From Zygnema cylindricum (taxonomy: Eukaryota; Streptophyta; Zygnematophyceae; Zygnematales; Zygnemataceae), in assembly GCA_037447655.1 (NCBI GenBank), contig JBBHKE010002124.1, forward strand, positions 140,418-204,417: DNA of 64,000 bases, written 5' to 3'. Every line of letters begins with the position of its first letter. Position 1 is the stretch's first letter. Shown one piece after another: positions 43,267 through 53,410 of the stretch. The notes below the pieces were generated by a model, which was not told the origin of the DNA, did no database searches, and was given only the letters and a program-made list of their open reading frames with translations. Both the position numbers and the translations under genes were made by a program.

Positions 43267-43971
43267 TGTTAAGTATAAATTCCCGTTCTGTTTTTCTCTC
43301 CTGATTACGTTCGTCCACTTTCACATTTTTCCTAAGTCAACTTGGCCGTACTCCACTTAGTAGTGCGTCGTCTACTTTAGTCTCTTTCGTCCTAAGTCCA
43401 CATTGTCGTACTCCACTTATTCAAGTGCGGTCTCTTCCATTTTAGTCTCTTTTGTCCTACGTGAACAAGACAGTACTCCACTTATTCAAATGAGGTCTTT
43501 TAAATGTACTTTAGGTCTTATTCTTCATTTTTCTTTTCGTTGGTCAAACTTGTCTTATGGATTTGGTCTTTGTGTAGCCGCCCAAATCTACTTTGTGTTG
43601 CGTAGTACAGTACACCGCCAATCGTTACTACCGTATAAGTTTTTTTAGCGTATACGAATAATTAGCGTGGTTTACGCTAATTGGGAATTTGGAAATTTTC
43701 GAAGAAATCGTCTATTTTAATTAGGAATTAGGGTTTTTTTTAAATAGTGTGGATAATTTCATTTGAGAATAAAAATAAAAAAAAAGCGGGACTGAAATAG
43801 CGTACACATTGCTAATAACGATTGGCGGTGTACTATCCACAGGAATTAGCAATTTGTCACCTTGTATAAAATTATCTCGTTTCATAATAAAATTATCACT
43901 CGATCACACAATTCCCAAATGCTTTGACTCTTTTGTCTTTATCTATGGCGTCCAATAATCCTACTCCTATA
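43267..43971 (+). repeat. copia-2 5' LTR (with MITE insertion)
   Basis: Homologous to 48,460-49,008 except for a 220-bp MITE insertion plus TA duplication and one fewer ~65-bp internal repeat. It contains a TATAAAA box near the 3' part. The homology extends through the gag start codon (ATGGCGTCCAATAATCC). Confidence 0.88.
43613..43830. mobile_element. MITE inserted in the copia-2 5' LTR (218 bp, copy 2)
   Basis: Flanked by TA (43,611-43,612 and 43,831-43,832), with terminal inverted repeats CACCGCCAATCGTTA. The 3' LTR shows the empty site GTACAGTACTATCC, which proves both insertion and TA duplication. Confidence 0.9.
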
Positions 43972-44937
43972 GGTTATGGGCCAAACCACGCAACTTCCAA
44001 TAATATCCAGAAGTTCGATGGTTCAAATTTCTATGATTGGTCATTTTCTGCCATGCATCTTTTTAAGTTAGAGAAAATTTGGGATCTTTTCACTGGCACA
44101 TCTAAACCACCAGTCATTAATACTACAGATGACGCGGAGGCCAAAACCACCAAAACTCAAGAAATCGCGGAATGGAAAGTCAAGGACGACAATGCTCACA
44201 CTCGCCTAGTAATGGCGCTAACGACAGAAAAAACGCGACTCATTCGAGGCGCCCTCACGTCGACCGACGCTTGGTCTCGTTTGACGGTCGCGTACGTACA
44301 AACTGAATGGGCGGCTCACCGCATTCAAAAGCGCGCCTTTTTCAATTTAATGAAAAAAACGACGAAATCGATGCAAGATTGGATAAGTACAGCTACCCTA
44401 TTATCAGGAAAGTGTGAAATGATTGACGTCCACTTGTCTGATGAAGATTTGTCATCCACTTTATTAGGGGGTTTGCCAAAATATTTCACTCCTTTCATCT
44501 CATCTTTTGACAATCTTGAAAATCCAATCCCTTTTCACGCTTTATGTACGAAATTAATGCACAAAGAAACAAAACTCTTGTCCTTCTCTGCAACTAACCC
44601 TTCCCACGTCACCGCGTACTTTGCTTCGAATCTTAAAACTAACCTGGGGGGGACGTCGTCTGTCGTTTGCAATTATTGCGAAAAGCTAGGACACACGGCA
44701 ACCGAATGTCGCAAGTTGGCACACAAAAAAGCAGCAGAAGCAACAAATTCAAATTCCAACGGTGACGCCAAAACAGCTCACATTCTCCCCACGCCTACTC
44801 CACTTCCCCAATCCTCCCCCCAATCTATTTTTCACCCAATTTTTCCATACCCATACCCCTATCCTCCTCCACCCCAATTTCCACTTCACTCCACCCAATT
44901 TGTCGCCGCTCATTTCGCTTCATACAATCCTGAGTGA
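43945..44937 (+). CDS. copia-2 gag
   Basis: Open frame of 330 residues from ATG at 43,945. The first nine codons lie inside the LTR and the tRNA primer site is translated next. KFDGSNFYDWSFSAMHLFKL matches the copia gag N-terminus (FDGxNYxxWxxxM). AYVQTEWAAHRIQKRAFFNL and DWISTATLLSGKCEMI match the UBN2/DUF gag helices. CNYCEKLGHTATEC is a CCHC knuckle. A Pro-rich tail follows (PYPYPYPPPPQF). It forms the particle and packages RNA. It is the only intact ORF of the element. Confidence 0.8.
   Translation: MASNNPTPIGYGPNHATSNNIQKFDGSNFYDWSFSAMHLFKLEKIWDLFTGTSKPPVINTTDDAEAKTTKTQEIAEWKVKDDNAHTRLVMALTTEKTRLIRGALTSTDAWSRLTVAYVQTEWAAHRIQKRAFFNLMKKTTKSMQDWISTATLLSGKCEMIDVHLSDEDLSSTLLGGLPKYFTPFISSFDNLENPIPFHALCTKLMHKETKLLSFSATNPSHVTAYFASNLKTNLGGTSSVVCNYCEKLGHTATECRKLAHKKAAEATNSNSNGDAKTAHILPTPTPLPQSSPQSIFHPIFPYPYPYPPPPQFPLHSTQFVAAHFASYNPE
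43972..43982 (+). promoter_or_regulatory. Primer binding site, initiator tRNA-Met anticodon region
   Basis: GGTTATGGGCC directly follows the LTR. It is complementary to GGCCCATAACC, the anticodon stem-loop of plant-type initiator tRNA-Met. Drosophila copia uses the same internal (half-tRNA) priming site. The usual 3'-end site TGGTATCAGAG is absent. Confidence 0.75.
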
Positions 44938-45049
44938 CCAACCCTTCCACCTCTCCCCTCATTTTCGCCAAATTCTCCTCTCGCATCTGTAAATCCTACC
45001 GGTCCTCCCTCGTCTCCAGAATTCAGCTACGGAAATCTCGCCCAGGCCG

Positions 45050-45600
45050 GTCTGGACGTTTCTTTTACACCCGGATATGCGTTTTTATCTCATGCCACTC
45101 ATAATGATTTGATCATCAATAGTGGTGCCAGTGATCACCTCTCCCCTCGATATGATTGGTTTACTCATTTAACTCCTTTACTCTTCGCTATGCAGATACG
45201 TTTAGGGGAAGATCAAATACTATTGGCTTCTAACTCTGGCCACGTCCGTGCTCCAAATTCCTTAATTGACATCGAAAATGTCATTTTAGTACCACGCTTA
45301 GCTCGGAATTTATTTTTTGTTCGCGTCCTTGTGCCTGACAATGTAAAAGCCGAATTTGATAAAGATAGCGTTCAATTTTTTTTGTAAAAAGGACAAACAT
45401 AGTGTATGTTTTGGAATAGCAAAAGACTCTATGTATTTTCTACAATCCTACAGTCCTAAAAAACCTTGTGCATCAAGGTTAGTGTCTCTTTTGCTTTAAA
45501 TACTTGTGTAGAAGACTTTTCCCTTTGGCATTTACGCTATGGACATTTGAATAGCGCTAGTTTAATTTTTTTTGCCAACTCTTGTAAACGAAATCAAATC
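45050..45600 (+). pseudogene. copia-2 protease and pre-integrase
   Basis: LIINSGASDHLS is the protease active site with Asp changed to Asn. LIDIENVILVPRLARNLFFV is the following copia signature. FSLWHLRYGHLN (about 45,520-45,560) is the GAG-pre-integrase start, after a frameshift near 45,390. Confidence 0.75.
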
Positions 45601-46420
45601 TTTTTCTAACAAAGAATTGGATTTTTGTCATTGGTGCATACAAGGCAAAATGCCACGCCATTCTTTTCCTCTCATCACTACTATTATCGCAGAAACCCTC
45701 ACTCTCATTCATGCCGACGTATGTAGTCCCATGCCCACACGCAATTTTGGTGGCTCGCTATACTTTGTTTCTTTCATCAACCATGCCACCCGCTTTTCCC
45801 ATGTATACACTATTAGTGAAAAATCTAACGTTTTTGCACGTTTCCAGGAATTTTAAGCGCTTGCAGAAAATTTCCACAACAAGCGCATAAAAACTTTACG
45901 AACTAACAATGGTGGCGAGTTTATGTCTCACCAATTCTTTGCCTTCCTCGCTCACCATGGCATCTCACACCAATTGAGTGCACCATAAACTCCTCAGTAG
46001 AACGGCGTTGTCGAAGAGTACAATCGTACTTTAGCTGAAATGCCTCGATCTATGCTGTATTTTGCAAATTTGTCGTTTTCCTTTTGGGCTGAGGCAACCA
46101 TATGCGCTAACTATCTTCGTAACTTATGCCCGACAAGTGCTACACCTCACATGAACCCCTTCGAAACGTGGTCTTCTATAAAACCTGATGTCCGCCACCT
46201 TTGCACCTTCGGTTGCGAAACATGTTACAAGGACCTCACTCACTCCACCGAGAAATGGGGCGCTCGTGCATTTTGTGGAATTTTTGTAGGGTATGCCCCT
46301 AACTCAAAAGCTAACCGCATTTGGTGCCTTTCCCATTGTCGTGTGGTCACCACACGTGAGGTTGGTTTCAACGAATCCCCCCTTGTCCAAACTCTTTCTC
46401 GTCTTCCCCTTCCGTCCTCT
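45572..46420 (+). pseudogene. copia-2 integrase
   Basis: DFCHWCIQGKMPRHSFP (zinc site), TLIHADVCSPMP (first catalytic Asp), TNNGGEFMSHQF (second Asp replaced by Asn), NGVVEEYNRTLAEM (Glu region). WAEATICANYLRN and KWGARAFCGIFVGYAPNSKA follow from the C-terminal part. In-frame stops at 45,854, 45,986 and 45,995 interrupt it. Confidence 0.8.
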
Positions 46421-46879
46421 TCCGTCGACCTTTCCTTTTATCCCTCTCTTTGTGATTTTCCCGACCCCATCCAATCCCCACCCGACTTTATTTCTCTCTC
46501 AGTTCCCCCACTTTCCCCACCTCCACTCCCGTCTCTTTATCCCACCCCTCTTATCAATGCCCCCATCATCTTAAATGATCCTCCTCTCCCCCCATCTCAT
46601 TCCTCTCCTCTTTCCTTTGACGATGATCCTCTCCTCTCCTCTCTACCAGCCACTGTACTCTCTTCCCCTTCCCTCCATTCAGATCCCCATGCTCTTTTAT
46701 CCCCCACAACCCTCCCCTCTGATACTTCTTATCGATACCCAACCAGATCTCGTGGCCCTCTGTCACGCCTTATTGAAACTATGGGTCATCCCTTGCTTGC
46801 GCTTATTCAGCTAGCTCGTCTGCCTCTCTCATCTCCACTCCCCTCTCTCTCAAATTTGCTCTCAAACACACTGATTCTC

Positions 46880-47798
46880 ACCTTTGGAAGAATGCAGTTG
46901 ACGCAGAGTATTCGGCCCTCCTATCAAACAACACTTGGAATCTTGTTCCTCTTCCATCAGGTCGCAAAGCCATCGGTTCCAAGTGGGATTTCCGTGTTAA
47001 ACAAAAAGCAGACGAATCGTCCGACAAATACAAAGCCCGCTTGGTAGCCAAGGGATTCTCACAAATCGAAGGTATAGATCTTACCGAAACTTATGCCCCA
47101 GTTGCTCGTTTCACATCGATTCGCGCTCTCCTTCCATTGGCTGCTGAACATGATTTCTATGTTCATCAAAGGGATGTGAAAAATGCCTTTTTAAACGGTG
47201 TCCTCTCATAAATATTAATATGCAACAACTTGAAGGGTATGTTTCCCCTGGCTCTGAGCACTTAGTTTGTCATCTCATCAAAACAAACTACAGTTTGAAA
47301 CAATCCCCTCGTGTTTGGAACCATATTATCGACGCCACTATGAAAAAAAAGGGCTTCACTCGTATATACGTTGATTTTAGCATCTATTCCCGTGGCTCGG
47401 GTGCTTCCATAATCATCCTTGTTATTTTTGTTGATGACATCCTCCTTGTTGGTCCATCTCTTTTTGAGATCTCCACCGTTAAACTCCTTCTTCAGCGTCA
47501 TTTTGACATGAGTGACCTAGGTGACCTCACCTACTACCTTGAAATCCAAGTCCTCCATAATCTTTCAACTAAGACTCTTTGCCTCTCCCAAGAATCCTTT
47601 ATCTCTTATTTCCTTGACCGTTTTGGTATGACCCATTGCTCTTCTATCTCCACCCTATTGGATGCCAATTCTCCTCTTGTCCCCTCCACTAACACCCTCC
47701 TCTCACCTCCCCTCCATGCTACTTACCGCTCTTTGGTGGGTGCTCTTATGTATGCCATGCAAGCGACTCCGCCAGATATTGCTACCGTCGTTACGTAA
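46880..47798 (+). pseudogene. copia-2 reverse transcriptase
   Basis: AEYSALLSNNTWNLVPLPSG, KYKARLVAKGFSQIEGIDL and HQRDVKNAFLNG are the N-terminal RT blocks. After a stop near 47,210, LVIFVDDILLVG (FVDD at 47,427-47,438) is the polymerase catalytic box, and YRSLVGALMYAMQATPPDIA the copia RT end. It has a frameshift at about 46,900 from the upstream Ser/Pro-rich linker (46,420-46,880), a stop, and a terminal stop at 47,796. Confidence 0.85.
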
Positions 47799-48395
47799 CT
47801 TAGTCAATTTCTTCAGAGGCCTTCTCCAGATCATCTTGCATCTGCTAAACGGGTCTTTCGGTATCTCCAGGGCACTAAATCCTCGTGCCTCACTTACTCC
47901 TCCTCTGGTTCTACTACCCTTCTCGGCTTTGTTGACTCTGATTGGGCCCAAGATGAGTTGTCCCGCCGTTCTACTACAAGCTCGTGTTTTTTCTTGGGAA
48001 ATGGGCTTATCTCTTCGTGTTGCAAGAAACAACCTACTATTGCTTGCTCCAATAGTGAGGCCGAATACATGGTTGCCTGCTATACCGCCAAGGAAGCCGT
48101 TTGGCTTCGAACCCTTCTCACCAATCTTGGTTTTCCTCCCTCCGATCCCACTCCGTTCCACTTTGACTCCCTAGGCGCCCTCGTTTTGATCAAAAATCCA
48201 GTTCATCACAAGCGCACCAAGCACATCGACATCCAATACCACTATTCTCGAGAGCATGTCGAGGATGGCACTCTTCAATTTCTCTATGTGAAATCTACGG
48301 ATCAAGTCGTTGACTTTCTCACCAAAGCTCTTCATCGCTCCAATTTTGAGCAGCATCGTTTCCCCTCCGGCCTTCGTCCTCCACTTTCCTCATAA
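47799..48395 (+). pseudogene. copia-2 RNase H
   Basis: RVFRYLQGTKSSCLTY, LLGFVDSDWAQDE, ACSNSEAEYMVACYTAKEAV and KRTKHIDIQYHYSREHVEDG are the copia RNase H blocks, with the DSDW, SEAEYM and HIDI(R/Q)xH acidic/His residues present. It ends at a stop shortly before the polypurine tract. Confidence 0.85.
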
Positions 48396-48447
48396 TTCTT
48401 CAAATTACCATTTATTTTTCATCTAAATACTCCTGTGTACTTTTAGC

Positions 48448-48459
48448 TTGAGGGGGGGT
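48448..48459 (+). promoter_or_regulatory. copia-2 polypurine tract
   Basis: A run of seven Gs preceded by GA, immediately before the TGTTAAG start of the 3' LTR: the plus-strand primer site. Confidence 0.85.
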
Positions 48460-49008
48460 GTTAAGGGTAATTTCTCGTTCTGATTTTCTCTCCTGATTAC
48501 GTATGTCCACTTTCACATTTTTTTCCTAAGTCAACTTGACTGTACTTCACTTATTAGTGCGTCGTCCACTTTAGTCTCTTTTGTCCTAAGTCCACATGGT
48601 CGTACTCCACTTATTCAAGTGCTGTCTCGTCCACTTTAGTCTCTTTTTTCCTACGTGAAAAGACCGTACTCCACTTATTCAAGTGCGGTCTCGTCCACTT
48701 TAGTCTCTTTTGTCCTACGTGAAAAGACCGTACTCCACTTATTCAAGTGCGGTTTTGTAATTGTACTTTTGGTCTTATTCTTCATTTTTCTTTTCGTTGG
48801 TCAAACTTGTCTTATAGATTTGGTCTTTGTGTAACCGCCCAAATCTACTTTGTGTTGCGTAGTACAGTACTATCCACAATAATTAGCAATTTGTCACTTT
48901 GTATAAAATGATCTCGTTTCATAATAAAATCATCACTCGATCACACAATTCCAAAATGCTTTGACTCTTTTGTCTTTTACTATGGCGTCCAATAATCCTA
49001 CTCCTATA
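48460..49008 (+). repeat. copia-2 3' LTR
   Basis: 549 bp. It contains tandem ~65-bp units (CGTACTCCACTTATTCAAGTGCGGTCTC... to ...CCTACGTGAAAAGAC), one more than the 5' LTR, and lacks the MITE present there. It ends CTCCTATA before the target duplication. Confidence 0.88.
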
Positions 49009-49013
49009 AAACC

Positions 49014-49558
49014 AAGATTCTTACTTTCCGATTGGCGGTCTCCATGTGGAAATAGGAAAAGTGTGTACAATAGTTCAACAGTAGCGCTTTATAGTAGGCC
49101 TTTAGAAGGCGCAAGTTGTGTGATAGGCTTTTCATGTGATCTTCTTAGATTGCTACTTTGATCAGTGCTTTGATCCGCGACCGATCGATGACCTCTAATC
49201 CTCTATCGAACGATGTGCAACTCAACTGTGTTACCATTCTTTTCATTTTGCAACCAATACAATATGGGTCTTAAGGTCATATTGTTTGTTTTGCGTACAA
49301 TATGCATATTGTATGGGCCTACTTTCACCTACTTTTGAACTAAGGTGTGTACGGAGAAAATTTGTTTTGACCGTGGAAAATTTATCAACACTAATAGCGG
49401 TACACGGTCCTTGTACAAAACGCTAAACCCATGCGCATGAATTAGTTATTACGGCTGATACAAATTAGGGTATGTCCCCGTGGGATCTTAACTTGGCGAA
49501 CTTAGAAGATTCTAAGTACACGTCGAATGTCCCAATACGCAAAAACGGAATCGTTAAT
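49014..49558. other. Spacer, possible right half of a MITE-like element split by copia-2
   Basis: No coding content. 49,385-49,405 (ACACTAATAGCGGTACACGGT) is an inverted, imperfect match to 43,159-43,185. Copia-2 therefore seems to have inserted into an older TIR element. The rest is unrecognised. Confidence 0.4.
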
Positions 49559-49561
49559 TAA

Positions 49562-51437
49562 GGGTGTGTGCCCATGTGCTCAAGTAAGGGTTTTTTTCCG
49601 TCGTTTTCACAAAAATTGGGACTTGCAACGAGAAATCCTATGTCGTACGAAAAATGGGAGAACCAAAGTATATTTTGAGTCATTTTGGAGCTTGGCCAGT
49701 ACGTCAATTTGGCGTTATTATCATTGCGACTCACTTCCATGTCACGCCAGCTCATCATTACACTTTTAATAGAATGAAATCGCGACCAGATTTTAATTAA
49801 AATAATAACCTATTGATGAATATAAAACCGGGATTGCACGCGTCAAACATTTTCGATTTTTTTTGCACGAGGGAACATAGGGTGTGTCCCCATGTGTTCA
49901 AGTAAGGGTTTTTTTCCGTCGTTTTCACAGAAAATGGGACTTGCAACGAGAAAATCCTACGCTGTATGAAAAATGGGCAAAAACACAAGTGCATTTTGCA
50001 TCGTCTTGGAACTTTGAAAGGTACGCAATTTGGCATTATTATCATCGCAACCCACTTCGAGCTCATCTTCACACTTGCACTGGAATCAAATAGCGACCTT
50101 ATTTTCATCAAAATACTACCCTATTGACGAATAGCAAACCGGGATTGCACGCGTCAAACGTTTTCAAAACTTTTGAACGACGGAGAGTACACTCTACTTT
50201 TTCCCATGCTCGTCACGCGCATATACGTACGAAAATGACGAGCATGTACGGAAAAAAATTTCGCTGGGGTCTCGGACCTCCTCTTTCATTCATGGGTCCT
50301 TTGCAAAATTTTACGTCGTCCTTATCTCTCCCCCTCTTTCTCACTCGATCACTCCTCTTTTTCTCTTATTTTCACGAGATGTAGCAATAATAGTATCAAA
50401 TAAAAGATATTTTTATTCTTTATTTTGAATATTTTTGGTCTAAGTTTGATGGCATATCAAATGATAAACAACAAGAAGACGAAATCGGGAACACCGTGGC
50501 GGAAAATCTACGTACTGATGACGTCACATGGTAGCATGACTTCATTAAGTCACAAAACCCTAAACATCTACAACGTCAAAAAAACCTCAACGACTACAAC
50601 CGTCGCCGTTTTTGTTATGTCACCAATTTTAGGATGATTAGTAGTTTCATAGTCGTCTACATTTCATTTCGTAGATTGTCGCACATTTTGTAGACATCTA
50701 CAACTGTCACATATTTGAAGTAAGGAAGGCGCAAGTAATGATTGAAAGAGGCACACTTTGAAAAGTACACCGTAAAATCTGCTCTAAAATCCAAAGTAAC
50801 ATTTCAAAGTTTCGGTTACATGAGGACACGCCCATACACGCTTTTCTTTTTTACTGCTCGTCACGCGCATTTACGTAGGAAAATGACAAGCATGTACAGA
50901 AAAAAATTCGTTGGGGTCTCAAACCTCCATTTTCGTTCTAGGGTCCTTTGCAAAAGTTTACGCCGTCCTCATCTCTCCCCCTCTTTCTCACTCGACCGCT
51001 CCTTTTTCTATCTTCTTTAAGTGAAATGCATAATAGTATCAAATGGAAGATCGTTTTTTTCTTTTTTTTAATTATTTTTGGTCTTAGTTTGATGGCATAT
51101 CGAATTGTAAAATGAAAGAAAAAGAAATCGGGAAGCCATGGCGGAAATTTACCATACTGATGACGTCACAAGGTAGCATGACTTCGCTACGTCACAAAAC
51201 ACTAAAAATCTACAATGTCATAAAAACCTCGACGTCTACAAACGTCGTCGTTTGTCCCCAGTTTCTTGGCGTCTACAGGTGTCCCAAGATATTGGCGACG
51301 TCTACAACTTTCACATATGTGAAGTCATGAAGGTGCAAGTAATGATTGACGTAGGATCACTTTGAAAAGCACACCGTAAAATTTGCGTTAAAATCCAAAG
51401 TAACATTCTGAAGTTTCCGTTACATGGGCACACACCC
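49562..51437. mobile_element. Non-autonomous TIR element (Harbinger/Tourist-like), 1876 bp
   Basis: Ends GGGTGTGTGCCCATGT and ACATGGGCACACACCC are perfect 16-bp inverted repeats flanked by TAA on both sides (49,559-49,561 and 51,438-51,440). A 3-bp TAA/TTA duplication with G-rich TIRs is characteristic of PIF/Harbinger-Tourist elements. No transposase is present. Inside are two internal duplications (about 49,562-49,860 with 49,880-50,165; 50,180-50,720 with 50,800-51,330). Confidence 0.65.
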
Positions 51438-51440
51438 TAA

Positions 51441-52875
51441 TGCCTCTATTCCATAAGCGGTAGGCGGTCCCAGTAAACATGGGGAGACGTCTATTTGTAG
51501 GGTTTACTGGCAAGGCGTTCCATAGTGTCGGGCCGGTAAACAACGTTTCGCAATTATGGTTGGCTCCACGTAGGTTAACGTCGAGATTTTTAAAATCTTT
51601 AAATATTCTTCAAACAGAAAATCAGAACGTAATATTTGTACCAGTGGCGGTAGTTAATTTAATCGTACGAAAAGTTTGCGGCCAGATTTTAATTTTGAAA
51701 ATGTAAAATAAAATTTCGAAACATAACAGCAAAAAAGACGCGGCAAAATTTGAAGGTTGGCCAAGGACAGGCGTAGCGTACAAAGATTCTTTCGGTTGAC
51801 TTGCATCCAGCGTGGCAAGAGGCACATGGCATGTACGACGTGTAGGCCTATGGTCGCCTGCTCGAGTCACATATTTTTTTTTCTTCTTCACGTATATCAA
51901 TGGTATAATACTAATGTGAAGCAACTTTCCTCTTCGAGGAGATGTTCTTCACACAAGACGATTTGCGTGATTGCTTTGCGAAATTAAAAAAGTGAAACAT
52001 CTAACGGTCAAGACTTACGCCTATAATATTAGAGCATCCCGATAGCCATCCGGTAAACATGTTTCGTTTGACAACAAAAAAAAAATGTAAAAATTTGTAC
52101 GAAATCGTAGTGTGTCAGTAAATAACTCCATTTTTCCTCTAATGGAAGACCAACCTAAGTGTGAACATCCATCAGGCAAAAAGTGAGGTTGTTTACTGAA
52201 AAATGTGCATTTCCGTAAACGGTTGTACTATTTTTATTTGTATTTTTACAAAAGATGATTATTGGAGATTCTTCAAGATTCTCCAAAATTTTGGGCGACA
52301 ACGTTGACTGTCAAATTATGTGTTTTCAAAGTAAACGGACATCTTATGCATTATCTAACTAGTCCCCCCCTTGTTTTCGAGGAGGAGAGTAGCTACGCAT
52401 AAGTTTTCGAGGAAGAGACTAGCTACACACTGGACGTGGAAAATATTTACACGTGGAAAGGTCACGTACGATCCACGATAGATGTGAGAAAGGAACCTAA
52501 CATGTGGCATACGCCACATACTTTCAGACAGGCAAATATCAAATCCAACAAAAACCACCAAAATATATTTGTTGAAGATTTTCTCATGACACCTCTTTCA
52601 CCATCCATTGACATCCGAGATTCGCGGCGCCTACTTATTTTAAATTTTCAGCGACAAGATACGAGCAACGACAAAATCGACAAAACAAGAACGTACAAAG
52701 TGTACATTCACGATATTTTAATTTGTGGTTCGTCGAACAGATATGTGTTTCAAAATTTGTGCTTTTGGAATCGTTAATTGTGTTTGTCCTCTAAACATGA
52801 ATAAGTGGTTCGAATCTAAATAAAGCATGTAGGCGATAGATCGCTTCCTAACACGACGTGATTGTTCTATTTCCT
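51441..52875. other. Spacer, nothing recognised
   Basis: Short frames only. No motif, repeat family or splice-consistent exon was identified. Confidence 0.5.
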
Positions 52876-52943
52876 AGAAATCCGGGATTTGGCATGTGTT
52901 CCTAGAAATCCGGGATTTGGCATGTCCCACACTTGGGAAAATT

Positions 52944-53014
52944 GAGCCGGCCAGGGTTCGAACCTAGGACCTTTCACTTTAGCTACGAACGCACTACCAG
53001 TGTGCCACCAGCTC
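52944..53014 (-). ncRNA. tRNA-like cloverleaf (SINE head, copy 1)
   Basis: Folds by eye. Acceptor GAGCTGG pairs with CCGGCTC (one G-U). The D arm is GCAC/GTGC around ACTGGTA and the T arm CTAGG/CCTGG around TTCGAAC. The A box is TGGCACACTGG and the B box GGTTCGAACCC. The anticodon loop AGCTAAA lacks U33, so it is unlikely to be a working tRNA. Confidence 0.6.
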
Positions 53015-53227
53015 GATGTAGAGACTGGTGGGTCCTACCAGTTTATTACTGGCAGCTCGAGTATGGATATTCCATATTCTACCCTGTATTGGACCGACTT
53101 CACGTGCCAATCCAACACCCCCTCTCACGGGAAAGCCGGTCAAACCATCCGCAATCCCGCTGGCTGCGATACCATGTTGGATTTCCTAGAAATCTGGGAT
53201 TCGGCATGTCCCACACTTGGGAAAATT

Positions 53228-53298
53228 GAGTCGGCCAGGGTTCGATCCTGGGGCCTTTCACTTCAGCTACGAACGCACTACCACTATGCCACCAGCTC
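53228..53298 (-). ncRNA. tRNA-like cloverleaf (SINE head, copy 2)
   Basis: Same structure as copy 1, with A box TGGCATAGTGG and a weaker B box GGATCGAACCC. One acceptor-stem mismatch (CCGACTC). Confidence 0.55.
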
Positions 53299-53410
53299 GA
53301 TGTAGAGACAGGTGGGTCCATACGAGTTTATTACGGGCAACTCGAGTATGGATATTCCATATTCTACCCCGTATTGGACCGGCTTCACGTGCCAATCCAA
53401 CAGTGATGGA

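Larger units (their letters stand above)
43267..49008 (+). mobile_element. Ty1/copia retrotransposon (copia-2), near full length, inactive
   Basis: 5742 bp bounded by two LTRs starting TGTTAAG and ending CTCCTATA, with a 5-bp target duplication AAACC (43,262-43,266 and 49,009-49,013). The order gag - protease - integrase - RT - RNase H is copia-type. Stops and frameshifts occur throughout pol, and key Asp residues of protease and integrase are changed. The element landed about 600 bp upstream of the LRR gene start and inside an older MITE-like sequence. Confidence 0.9.
52876..53410 (-). mobile_element. Tandem dimer of a tRNA-derived SINE
   Basis: Two ~284-bp repeats, each with a 71-nt tRNA-like head on the minus strand (52,944-53,014 and 53,228-53,298). 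The same flanking body recurs (CCTAGAAATC[C/T]GGGATT before, GTATGGATATTCCATATTCTACC after). The shared body shows this is a SINE-type repeat and not two free-standing tRNA genes. Confidence 0.7.
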
